The translations under genes and the position numbers were made by a program. The notes below the pieces were generated by a model. That model had not been told where the DNA came from, did no database searches, and saw only the letters and a list, made by a program, of their open reading frames with translations. This document shows, in pieces, positions 44,424 through 52,292 of a DNA stretch of 64,000 nt. Each line of letters starts with the position of its first letter. Position 1 is the first letter of the stretch. Source of the stretch: Mycolicibacterium neoaurum VKM Ac-1815D (GTDB lineage Bacteria > Actinomycetota > Actinomycetes > Mycobacteriales > Mycobacteriaceae); assembly GCF_000317305.3 (NCBI RefSeq), contig NC_023036.2, positions 1,054,001 through 1,118,000 on the forward strand, written 5' to 3'.

Positions 44424-46433
44424 TCAACGACCGATGGTCTGCCACAGATAGCGGTAGATCAGCGCCGAGCGGAATGCCGCCTGCGAGTTGTCCGCCGCGC
44501 CGCCATGGCCGCCGTCGATGTTCTCGTAGTAGCTCACCGGGTGCCGGGCCTCTTCCAGCGCCGCGGTCATCTTGCGTGCATGCCCCGGATGCACGCGGTC
44601 ATCGCGGGTCGACGTGGTGATCAGGATCGGTGGGTACGTCCGATCAGCCGAGATGTTCTGGTAGGGCGAGTATTTGGAGATGAACTCCCAGTCCTCGGGA
44701 TCATCGGGATTGCCGTACTCGGCCATCCAGGAGGCACCGGCCAACAACAGGTGGAAGCGCTTCATGTCCAGCAGCGGGACACTGCAGACCAGGGCGCCGA
44801 AACGATCCGGGTAACGGGTCAGCATGATGCCCATCAGCAATCCGCCGTTGCTGCCGCCTTGAGCGCCGAGGCGATCCACCGTGGTGATCCCGCGCGCGAC
44901 CAGATCGCCGGCCACCGCCGCGAAGTCCTCGTCGACCAGGTGCCGGCCCTCGCGCATGGCCTGGGTATGCCAGCCCGGTCCGTACTCACCGCCGCCGCGG
45001 ATGTTGGCCAGCGCGTAGGTGCCGCCGCGGGCGAGCCACAACCGGCCGAGCACGCCGTCGTATCCGGGTGTGCGCGACACCTCGAATCCGCCGTACCCGC
45101 CGAGCAGCGTCGGCCCGGTCGCGCCGGGACGGCCGACCACGAAGTACGGAATCGAGGTGCCATCAGCCGACGTGGCGAAGTGTTGGCTGACCTGCAGTCC
45201 GGTGGTGTCGAAGAATCCGGGCGCCGCCTTGATCGGGCGGACCGGCCCGTCGGCCGTGCCGTGCAGCAACTGCGATGGTGTCAGGAAACCGCTTGAGTCC
45301 AGGAAGATCTCGTCACCATCGGAGTCCGCGCCTGCGATGACGGTGTTGGTGTTGGGTGGCACGCCGGCCAGGTCGACCGCGGTCCACGTCCCCGGCGTGA
45401 CGATCTGCACGTGGCTGGCCACATCGGCCAGCGTGACGAGCACCAGCTTGTCGCGGGTCCACGAATACTGGTGCAGGCTGGTGCGCTCGTCGGGCTCGAA
45501 GACCACCGTGAGATTCTTTGTGCCGGAGACGAACTCGTCGTAATCGGCGGCCAGCAGTGAGCCGGCCCGGTAGTTGTCCCAGTCGGTGCGCAGCTCGATG
45601 AGCAGCCAGTCGCGATGCACCGACAGCGAGGCATCGGTCGGCGCGTCGAAGCGCACCAGCTGCTCGCCGCGCAGCTCGTAGATCTCGTCGTTGAAGAAAT
45701 CGACCGCGCGGCTGATCAACGTCCGCTGGTAGCCGGGTGTGCGGTCCACCGATGCCGCGACGATGACGTCGGTCCGCTCGCCGGCATAGACCTGGGCCGC
45801 ATCGGCCAACGGGGTACCGCGTCGCCACCGCTTGACCAGCCGTGCGTAACCCGAGTCGGTCAACGAGCCTTCGCCGAAATCGGTGCCGACCAGCAGGGTG
45901 TCCTCGTCCTCCCAGCTGATCTGGGTCTTGGCCTCCGGCAGCTCGAAACCGCCGGAGACGAATGCACGTGTGCGCATGTCGAATTCGCGTACGACGACGG
46001 CGTCGGCCCCACCCCGGGACAGGCTTATCAGGGCCAGGCTGTGGTCGGGTTCGATGACATCGGCGCCGGCCCACACCCAGTTGGTGTCGTCGGCGCGGGC
46101 GAGCTCGTCCACGTCGATGACGACGTCCCAGTCCGGCTGCTCGGTGCGATAACTCTCCAGCGTCGTGCGCCGCCACAACCCGCGCGGATTGGTCTCGTCC
46201 CGCCAGAAGTTGTAGAGATACTCGCCACGCCGGCGGACGTAGGGGATGCGGGCATCGGTGTCGAGGACCTCGAGGGCCTCGGCGCGCATCGCCTCGAACT
46301 CGTCACCACCCAGCTGTGCCAGCGTGGGTTCGTTGTGGCTGCGAACCCAGTCCAGGGCCGCGTCGCCGGTGACGTCTTCGAGCCACAGGTACGGATCGGC
46401 GGGGGAGTCGGCAGAAGTCACACAGACATTCAT
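44424..46433 (-). CDS. Prolyl oligopeptidase family serine peptidase (Rv0457c-like)
   Basis: 669 residues. An N-terminal seven-blade propeller-like region (DPYLWLEDVTGDAALDWVRSHNEPT onward) is followed by the alpha/beta-hydrolase domain with nucleophile Ser in QGGSNGGLLMG near residue 535, Asp in STRDDRVHPGHARK near 620 and His in DGGHGGAADNS near 650. It should cleave short proline-containing peptides in the cytoplasm; no signal peptide is seen. ATG at 46433 (MNVCVTSADSPADP) was chosen because TACGCG ends 6 bases upstream and overlaps the divergent promoter. Confidence 0.92.
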   Translation of the reverse strand: MNVCVTSADSPADPYLWLEDVTGDAALDWVRSHNEPTLAQLGGDEFEAMRAEALEVLDTDARIPYVRRRGEYLYNFWRDETNPRGLWRRTTLESYRTEQPDWDVVIDVDELARADDTNWVWAGADVIEPDHSLALISLSRGGADAVVVREFDMRTRAFVSGGFELPEAKTQISWEDEDTLLVGTDFGEGSLTDSGYARLVKRWRRGTPLADAAQVYAGERTDVIVAASVDRTPGYQRTLISRAVDFFNDEIYELRGEQLVRFDAPTDASLSVHRDWLLIELRTDWDNYRAGSLLAADYDEFVSGTKNLTVVFEPDERTSLHQYSWTRDKLVLVTLADVASHVQIVTPGTWTAVDLAGVPPNTNTVIAGADSDGDEIFLDSSGFLTPSQLLHGTADGPVRPIKAAPGFFDTTGLQVSQHFATSADGTSIPYFVVGRPGATGPTLLGGYGGFEVSRTPGYDGVLGRLWLARGGTYALANIRGGGEYGPGWHTQAMREGRHLVDEDFAAVAGDLVARGITTVDRLGAQGGSNGGLLMGIMLTRYPDRFGALVCSVPLLDMKRFHLLLAGASWMAEYGNPDDPEDWEFISKYSPYQNISADRTYPPILITTSTRDDRVHPGHARKMTAALEEARHPVSYYENIDGGHGGAADNSQAAFRSALIYRYLWQTIGR

Positions 46434-46439
46434 ACCCTG

Positions 46440-46449
46440 CGCGTAGCCT
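46440..46449. promoter_or_regulatory. Overlapping -10 elements of a second bidirectional leaderless promoter
   Basis: TACGCG on the minus strand (46445 to 46440) and TAGCCT on the plus strand (46444-46449) share the TA at 46444-46445. Each ends 6 bases from its start codon, again with a 22-base gap between start codons, as at 37724-37733. The minus hexamer lacks the last T. Confidence 0.55.
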
Positions 46450-46455
46450 TGGAAT

Positions 46456-46932
46456 ATGACCAGCCGAGCCCTCATCACCGCGCCGGCCGCCGATCTGCTG
46501 GCCACCCTGCAGAACCAGCACGGGGCGTTGATGTTTCACCAGTCCGGCGGCTGCTGTGACGGTTCGTCGCCGATGTGCTACCCCGAAGGCGATTTCATCG
46601 TCGGCGATCGCGACATCCTGCTGGCCGTGCTCGATGTCGGGAGCGGGGTGCCGGTCTGGATCTCGGGTCCACAGTTCGACGTCTGGAAGCACACCCAGTT
46701 GATCATCGACGTGGTGCCCGGCCGTGGCAGCGGATTCAGTCTGGAGTCCCCGGAGGGTAAGCGCTTCCTGAGCCGTGGGCGGGTGTTCAGCGACTCCGAA
46801 CTCGCCGAGTTGGCCGACCGGCCGCCGATCACCGGTGCCCGCTACGAAGCGGGCGCACGCCCCGACGACGGGCAGACCCGGATCGTGGCCGAAGCGGCCG
46901 AGGCTTGCCCGGTGCCCGCAGCTCCACGCTGA
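46456..46932 (+). CDS. DUF779 family protein (Rv0459-like)
   Basis: 158 residues with GALMFHQSGGCCDGSSPMCYPEGDF near residue 25, the Cys-rich signature of DUF779, suggestive of metal binding. In M. tuberculosis Rv0459 follows the aldehyde dehydrogenase Rv0458, and the two are often paired in other bacteria. Here no aldehyde dehydrogenase is adjacent. ATG fixed by TAGCCT 6 bases upstream. The C-terminal 40 residues are of low complexity and not conserved in my memory of the family. Confidence 0.85.
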   Translation: MTSRALITAPAADLLATLQNQHGALMFHQSGGCCDGSSPMCYPEGDFIVGDRDILLAVLDVGSGVPVWISGPQFDVWKHTQLIIDVVPGRGSGFSLESPEGKRFLSRGRVFSDSELAELADRPPITGARYEAGARPDDGQTRIVAEAAEACPVPAAPR

Positions 46933-46972
46933 ACTGCCTCTGACGACCGATCAGATCGTGGTGACGCGCCCG

Positions 46973-47845
46973 TCAGCCGGCGCGCTTGTGCAGGGTGAAC
47001 TGCACGACATCGGTCTGGCGTTTGCGGAATGTCTCGGCGCAGCCGGTGAGGTACTTCATGTACCGGTCGTAGACCTCTTCGGACTGGATCTCGATGGCCT
47101 GCTCGCGGTGGGCGGCGAGCGCCTGTGCCCATCGGTCCAGCGTCAGCGCATAGTGCGGCTGCAGTGACTGCCGACGGGTCAGCGTGAAGCCGCCGGCCGC
47201 CGAGACCTCCTCGACCATCTCGACCGACGGCAGCCGACCGCCGGGAAATATCTCGGTGATGATGAATTTCACGAACCGCGCGAGTTCGAAGGTGACGGGG
47301 ATGCCCTCTTCTTTTGCTTTCGCCGGGTTGAACGCGCAGATGGTGTGCAGCAACATGACGCCGTCGTCGGGCAGGGCCTCATGGGTCATCCGGAAGAAAT
47401 CCGGGTAGCGGTCGAAGCCGAAGTGCTCGAACGCCCCGATGGACACGATGCGGTCGACGGGTTCGTTGAACTGCTCCCAGCCCTGCAATAGGACGCGTCG
47501 CTCGCGGGTGGAGTCCATGGCATCGAAGCTGGCCTGCACGTGTTCGGCCTGGTTCTTGGACAGCGTCAGGCCGATGACGTTGACGTCGTACTTCTCGACG
47601 GCGCGGCGCATGGTCGCGCCCCAGCCGCAGCCGATATCGAGCAGCGTCATGCCCGGCTCCAGACCCAATTTGCCGAGCGCGAGATCGATCTTGGCGAGCT
47701 GGGCCTCTTCCAGCGTCATGTCATCGCGCTCGAAGTACGCGCAGCTGTAGGTCTGCGTGGGATCGAGGAAAAGCCGGAAAAACTCGTCGGACAGGTCGTA
47801 GTGGGCCTGGACGTCGGCGAAGTGCGGGGTCAGATCCTTGGGCAT
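46973..47845 (-). CDS. Mycolic acid methyltransferase / cyclopropane synthase, copy 1
   Basis: 290 residues, S-adenosylmethionine-dependent. SAM loop [21 protein letters not shown] near residue 70, [25 protein letters not shown] near 118 and the C-terminal [17 protein letters not shown] are typical of the PcaA/CmaA/MmaA group, which modifies double bonds in mycolic acids. It is closest in appearance to PcaA-like enzymes, but product type (cyclopropane, methyl branch or keto) cannot be told from sequence alone. AGGAAGG precedes the ATG. A tandem paralogue follows upstream on the same strand. Confidence 0.92.
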   Translation of the reverse strand: MPKDLTPHFADVQAHYDLSDEFFRLFLDPTQTYSCAYFERDDMTLEEAQLAKIDLALGKLGLEPGMTLLDIGCGWGATMRRAVEKYDVNVIGLTLSKNQAEHVQASFDAMDSTRERRVLLQGWEQFNEPVDRIVSIGAFEHFGFDRYPDFFRMTHEALPDDGVMLLHTICAFNPAKAKEEGIPVTFELARFVKFIITEIFPGGRLPSVEMVEEVSAAGGFTLTRRQSLQPHYALTLDRWAQALAAHREQAIEIQSEEVYDRYMKYLTGCAETFRKRQTDVVQFTLHKRAG

Positions 47846-47903
47846 GAACTGCCTTCCTGGCCGCCCGAGCGGCGGTGACGTATGGGGTAGGCGGGCCGTC
47901 GGC

Positions 47904-48779
47904 TCAGCCTTTCGAACCCTTTTCGAGGGTGAACTGCACGACGTCGATCTGGCCGTTGCGGAACAGGTCGGCGCAGCCGGTGAGGTACTTCATGTACCGG
48001 TCGTAGACCTCTTGGGACTGGATCGCGATGGCCTCCTCGCGGCGCGGTTCCAGCGCTTCGGCCCAGTGATCCAGGGTGATGGCGTAGTGCTGCTGCAGGG
48101 AATGCTCGCGGGTCAGGGCGAAGCCTGCGTCGGTGGCGTACTGCTGCACCATCTCGCTGGTGGGCAGCCGACCGCCCGGGAAAATCTCATCGGAGATGAA
48201 CTTCGCGAAACGGACCCCATCCATCGTCAACGGGATGCCCTTCTCCTGCACGGCCTCGCGGCTGAAGTTGCAGATGCTGTGCAGCATCATCACACCATCG
48301 GCGGGCAGTGCCTGGTGGGTCATCCGGAAAAAGTCCTGGTAGCGGTCGAAACCGAAGTGCTCGAACGCCCCGATCGAGACGATCCGGTCCACCGGCTCGC
48401 TGAACTGCTCCCAGCCCTGCAGCATCACGCGTCGCTCGCGGGTGGAGTCCATGGCGTCGAAGCTGCGTTGCACGTGTTCGGCCTGGTTTTTGGACAGCGT
48501 CAGGCCGATGACGTTGACGTCGTATTTCTCGACGGCGCGGCGCAGCGTGGCGCCCCACCCGCAACCGATATCGAGCAGCGTCATGCCCGGCTGGAGGCCG
48601 AGTTTGCCGAGGGAAAGGTCGATCTTTGCGTACTGGGCCTCTTCCAGTGTCATGTCCTGGCGCTCGAAGTACGCGCAGCTGTAGGTCTGCGTGGGGTCGA
48701 GGAACAACCGGAAAAAGTCGTCTGACAAGTCGTAATGTGCCTGGACGTCCTCAAAATGGGGGGTCATGTTCTTGGCCAT
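47904..48779 (-). CDS. Mycolic acid methyltransferase / cyclopropane synthase, copy 2
   Basis: 291 residues, a tandem paralogue of the previous gene and largely the same in the first 160 residues ([41 protein letters not shown]). They differ most in the region after residue 170 ([22 protein letters not shown] against CAFNPAKAKEEGIPVTFELARF), which lines the lipid tunnel, so they may differ in substrate position. Start set at the ATG ([13 protein letters not shown]) instead of a longer frame. Separated by 58 bases from copy 1 and divergent from lpdC. Confidence 0.92.
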   Translation of the reverse strand: MAKNMTPHFEDVQAHYDLSDDFFRLFLDPTQTYSCAYFERQDMTLEEAQYAKIDLSLGKLGLQPGMTLLDIGCGWGATLRRAVEKYDVNVIGLTLSKNQAEHVQRSFDAMDSTRERRVMLQGWEQFSEPVDRIVSIGAFEHFGFDRYQDFFRMTHQALPADGVMMLHSICNFSREAVQEKGIPLTMDGVRFAKFISDEIFPGGRLPTSEMVQQYATDAGFALTREHSLQQHYAITLDHWAEALEPRREEAIAIQSQEVYDRYMKYLTGCADLFRNGQIDVVQFTLEKGSKG

Positions 48780-48924
48780 GGGATCCAACTTCCTGGTCGA
48801 AGAGCGGCACATCTCAAGGTATTCGGTACAGCCCGAGACCCGGATGGGTTTTTGCTCGACTGAACGTACCCATCTTGCCTGGCACCCAATCGCGGTCGCC
48901 ATTCGACCCGATGGGCAACGGCGA

Positions 48925-48930
48925 TAAGCT
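48925..48930 (+). promoter_or_regulatory. -10 element for leaderless lpdC transcript
   Basis: TAAGCT ends 7 bases before the GTG at 48938, which supports that start over the long upstream open frame. Confidence 0.55.
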
Positions 48931-48937
48931 GGTGCTC

Positions 48938-50332
48938 GTGACCCATTATGACGTCGTCGTACTCGGAGCCGGCCCGGGCGGATACGTGGCTGCCATCCGC
49001 GCCGCCCAGCTCGGTCTCAACACCGCGATCATCGAACCGAAGTATTGGGGTGGTGTCTGTCTGAACGTCGGGTGCATCCCGTCGAAGGCGCTGCTGCGCA
49101 ACGCCGAGCTGGCTCACATCTTCACCAAGGAGGCCAAGACCTTCGGCATCAGCGGGGAGGCGAGCTTCGATTTCGGGGCCGCCTTGGATCGCAGCCGGAA
49201 GGTCGCCGACGGCCGCGTGGCCGGTGTGCACTTCCTGATGAAGAAGAACAAGATCACCGAGATCCACGGCTACGGCAAGTTCACCGATGCCAACAGCATC
49301 ACCGTCGATCTCAACGAGGGCGGTACCGAGCAGGTCACCTTCGACAACGCGATCATTGCCACCGGCTCGTCGGTGCGTCTGGTGCCGGGCACCTCGTTGT
49401 CCGAGAATGTCGTCACCTACGAGAAGCAGATCATGACCCGCGAGCTGCCCTCGTCGATCATCATCGCCGGCGCCGGTGCCATCGGCATGGAGTTCGCCTA
49501 CGTGATGAAGAACTACGGCGTCGATGTCACCATCGTCGAGTTCCTGCCGCGCGCGCTGCCCAACGAGGACGCCGAGGTCTCCAAGGAGATCGAGAAGCAG
49601 TACAAGAAGCTGGGTGTGAAGATCCTGACCGGCACCAAGGTCGAGTCCATCACCGATTCTGGCGACGAGGTCACCGTCACCGTCAGCAAGGACGGCAAGA
49701 CCGAGGACCTCAAGGCCGACAAGGTGCTCCAAGCCATCGGCTTCGCCCCCAACATCGAGGGCTACGGACTGGAGAACACCGGGGTCGCGCTCACCGAGCG
49801 CAAGGCCATCGACATCGACGACCACATGCGCACGAGCGTGCCGCACATCTACGCGATCGGCGATGTCACCAGCAAGCTGCAGCTCGCCCACGTCGCCGAG
49901 GCCCAGGGCGTGGTGGCCGCCGAGACCATCGGTGGCGCCGAGACGCTGACGCTCGGCGACTACCGGATGATGCCGCGCGCCACCTTCTGCCAGCCGCAGG
50001 TGGCCAGCTTCGGCCTCACCGAAGAACAAGCGCGGGCCGAGGGCTACGACGTGAAGGTCGCGAAGTTCCCCTTCACCGCCAACGGCAAGGCCCACGGCCT
50101 GGCCGATCCGACCGGCTTCGTCAAGCTGATCGCCGATACCAAGTACGGGGAGCTGATCGGTGGGCACCTCATCGGACCCGATGTGTCCGAACTGTTGCCC
50201 GAGCTGACGCTGGCCCAGAAGTGGGACCTGACCGTCAACGAGCTGACCCGCAACGTGCACACCCACCCGACGCTGTCGGAGGCACTGCAGGAAGCCATCC
50301 ACGGCCTGGCCGGCCACATGATCAACTTCTGA
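48938..50332 (+). CDS. lpdC: Dihydrolipoamide dehydrogenase
   Basis: 464-residue FAD flavoprotein, E3 component of pyruvate and other ketoacid dehydrogenases and, in M. tuberculosis, of the peroxynitrite reductase complex. FAD motif [17 protein letters not shown] at residue 10, redox disulfide [13 protein letters not shown] at 37, NAD motif [13 protein letters not shown] near 175, and catalytic [13 protein letters not shown] with the His-Glu pair near 440. The GTG at 48938 gives the same length as Rv0462. It is followed 11 bases later by a small membrane protein gene. Confidence 0.96.
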   Translation: MTHYDVVVLGAGPGGYVAAIRAAQLGLNTAIIEPKYWGGVCLNVGCIPSKALLRNAELAHIFTKEAKTFGISGEASFDFGAALDRSRKVADGRVAGVHFLMKKNKITEIHGYGKFTDANSITVDLNEGGTEQVTFDNAIIATGSSVRLVPGTSLSENVVTYEKQIMTRELPSSIIIAGAGAIGMEFAYVMKNYGVDVTIVEFLPRALPNEDAEVSKEIEKQYKKLGVKILTGTKVESITDSGDEVTVTVSKDGKTEDLKADKVLQAIGFAPNIEGYGLENTGVALTERKAIDIDDHMRTSVPHIYAIGDVTSKLQLAHVAEAQGVVAAETIGGAETLTLGDYRMMPRATFCQPQVASFGLTEEQARAEGYDVKVAKFPFTANGKAHGLADPTGFVKLIADTKYGELIGGHLIGPDVSELLPELTLAQKWDLTVNELTRNVHTHPTLSEALQEAIHGLAGHMINF

Positions 50333-50342
50333 CGGGGAGCGC

Positions 50343-50618
50343 GTGCCGACCAGGGCAGTGATCGTCTCCGCCATCGGCGGTCTGGTGCTCGGCCACATCC
50401 TGTGGCTGGTGGCCATCTCGCTGGCGATCAACACCAGCGATGTCCCGTTCTGGGTGCTCGTCGTGTCCGGTGTGATCACCGTGCTGGCGGGTGTCATCGC
50501 CGCCCTGGGGTGGCGGGCCCACCAACGCAAGGACCGGGTCGCCACGGCGTTCCTGTGGTCGGTTCCCGTCGCGCCGATGTTGCTGACGCTGACAGTTCTG
50601 GCCGTCACGTACTTGTAG
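50343..50618 (+). CDS. Small membrane protein (Rv0463-like)
   Basis: 91 residues with three hydrophobic helices (AVIVSAIGGLVLGHILWLVAISLAI, WVLVVSGVITVLAGVIAALGW, FLWSVPVAPMLLTLTVLAVTYL). Function unknown. GGGGAG precedes the GTG by 4 bases. It lies directly after lpdC, as in M. tuberculosis, and is likely co-transcribed. Confidence 0.78.
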   Translation: MPTRAVIVSAIGGLVLGHILWLVAISLAINTSDVPFWVLVVSGVITVLAGVIAALGWRAHQRKDRVATAFLWSVPVAPMLLTLTVLAVTYL

Positions 50619-50645
50619 ACGTTTGCTTTCGGTAAGAATGACCCC

Positions 50646-51731
50646 GTGGGGGATGGCGCGCGGGGGGACCTACTTCTTCAATGGTGGCGTCAGCGTGACG
50701 ACTACGAGTGGCGGATCGAGTTCCTGCGTAGCCAGGGGATGCTCCCGGTTCTGCGCTACCTGATCGCCGGCATCGGCGCGGTCCTGGGCCTCCTCGGTGC
50801 GATCAACGTGTTTTTTCCGCCGGTCAACGACACGACACTGATCCGGGCCGGGTGGGCGGTGGTGTCGATCGGCTCGCTGGCATGGTCGGCGCGCTGGGCG
50901 CTGCGCCCCTGGCCCAGCGAACGTGTCTCGGCGCTGCTGGTCGCCTATGTGGACGTCATCATGACGCTGTCGGCGTTGTTGTTCGGTGACGCCAACCTGG
51001 CGATGTCGGGCATCCCGATCCTGCTGTGCGCGGGTGGGTACGTCGTCTTCTTCCACGGGCCGAAGCTGCACGTCGCCCACATTCTCTGGTGCGTGGTTTC
51101 GGTGTTGGGCATCGCGGTGTGGATGGTGCTGAGCTCTGACGGTTACGGCTTGCAGGTCGCCGTGTCACGTTCGGTGATCGCGCTGGCGGTCACGGTGTGC
51201 ATATTGCCCGCGCTGCAGTTCGGGTTCTGGCTGCTGCAGAGCAGCTCCATCCAGTCGGTGACCGACCCGTTGACCGAACTGACCAATCGGCGCGGCCTCG
51301 ATGCCGCGGTGCGCCGCCTCAACGACTCGGCGGCACCTGATACCGATCTGTGCGCGCTGCTGATCGACGTCGACGGTTTCAAGGCGGTCAACGACGATCT
51401 CGGCCATGTCGTCGGCGACCAGGTGTTGATCCGCACGGCCCGCCGTATTCGGGCCAGTGTCTGCCCGCACGCGGTGGTGGTGCGCTGGGGCGGGGAAGAG
51501 TTCTTGGTGGTGGACCGCATCATGGCCGACCAGGCGCCCTGGGTCGCCGAACGGATCCGAGCCTCGGTGGCCGTGCCCGACGAGCCGCGGGTGACCGTCA
51601 GCGTCGGCGTGGCCGTGTGCACCGAGCCGGTCTCCGGGCTCGACGGTGTGATCCCGGCCGCGGACCGGGCGATGTACGAGGCGAAGGCGCTCGGCGGTGA
51701 CTGCGTGGTGATGGCCGAGAAGGCCCACTAA
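50646..51731 (+). CDS. Membrane diguanylate cyclase (GGDEF domain)
   Basis: 361 residues. Six or so helices in the first 195 residues form a sensor-like membrane part. The GGDEF domain starts near residue 205 with DPLTELTNRRGLDAAVRRL, and the active-site motif is RWGGEEF near 282, so the cyclase site is intact. No EAL domain is present. It would make c-di-GMP from GTP. The RxxD inhibitory site upstream of GGEEF reads RRIRASVCPHAVVVRW, without a clear RxxD. The gene lies between the Rv0463- and Rv0464c-like genes, where M. tuberculosis has no cyclase. Its end overlaps the next gene by 4 bases. Confidence 0.9.
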   Translation: MGDGARGDLLLQWWRQRDDYEWRIEFLRSQGMLPVLRYLIAGIGAVLGLLGAINVFFPPVNDTTLIRAGWAVVSIGSLAWSARWALRPWPSERVSALLVAYVDVIMTLSALLFGDANLAMSGIPILLCAGGYVVFFHGPKLHVAHILWCVVSVLGIAVWMVLSSDGYGLQVAVSRSVIALAVTVCILPALQFGFWLLQSSSIQSVTDPLTELTNRRGLDAAVRRLNDSAAPDTDLCALLIDVDGFKAVNDDLGHVVGDQVLIRTARRIRASVCPHAVVVRWGGEEFLVVDRIMADQAPWVAERIRASVAVPDEPRVTVSVGVAVCTEPVSGLDGVIPAADRAMYEAKALGGDCVVMAEKAH

Positions 51732-52279
51732 TCGGGGAAGTCCAGGGGGATGCGCAGCGTCTCCATGGTCGCGGCCAGCGCGTCGTACTGGCCGGCCAGC
51801 GTGCAGAACTCGATGATCTGCGCGCGGTCGTAGATCTTCGACAGCGCGCTCCAGGTCTCGGGGGACATCGACCGGGTGACGACGAACTCGTCGGTGGCGG
51901 CGATGAGCACCCGCTGGTGCGGGGTCAGGCCATCGGCGTCGGGACCCTCGAAGATCGCGGCCTGCACATCGGCCTTGAGGCCGCGGCTGCGCGCCAGCCG
52001 CCGGTGTTGCTGCAGTTCGTACTCGCAGTTGCGCAGGTGCCCGACCCGCAGGATCACCAGCTCGGCATCCTTGCGATCCAGCTTGCCCGCATAGAGCAGA
52101 TACCCGGAGAACGGCAGCCAGGCCAGGAACAACAACCGATGCTGGCCGAGCACGTTGAACAGGTGGAATTTGGGGGCCCTGATGCCGCGCGCGCCGATCT
52201 TGGCGATCGCCCAGTTCAACGGGCCGAGCTCACGGAATCCGCCGGGCGGGATACGGGCAGGTGCGGTATCGGCGCTCAC
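51728..52279 (-). CDS. Carboxymuconolactone decarboxylase-family / AhpD-like protein (Rv0464c-like)
   Basis: 183 residues. The core is KLDRKDAELVILRVGHLRNCEYELQQHRRLARSRGL near residue 65; a single Cys (NCEYE) replaces the CxxC pair of AhpD, so it is not a classical disulfide reductase. LYAGKLDR and VLIAATDEFVVTRSMS are family features. Role unknown; similar proteins act on peroxides or lactones. GTG is 7 bases after TAGACT, which itself overlaps the ramB stop codon, so this gene is probably transcribed by itself. Confidence 0.85.
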   Translation of the reverse strand: MSADTAPARIPPGGFRELGPLNWAIAKIGARGIRAPKFHLFNVLGQHRLLFLAWLPFSGYLLYAGKLDRKDAELVILRVGHLRNCEYELQQHRRLARSRGLKADVQAAIFEGPDADGLTPHQRVLIAATDEFVVTRSMSPETWSALSKIYDRAQIIEFCTLAGQYDALAATMETLRIPLDFPD

Positions 52280-52286
52280 GCACCCG

Positions 52287-52292
52287 AGTCTA
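52287..52292 (-). promoter_or_regulatory. -10 element for leaderless Rv0464c-like transcript
   Basis: TAGACT on the minus strand ends 7 bases before the GTG at 52279; its first three bases are the ramB stop codon. Confidence 0.55.

Noticed and set aside
48764..50608. Minus-strand open frame of 614 codons opposite lpdC
   Set aside because: lpdC has complete FAD, disulfide and dimer motifs on the plus strand; the antisense frame has none.
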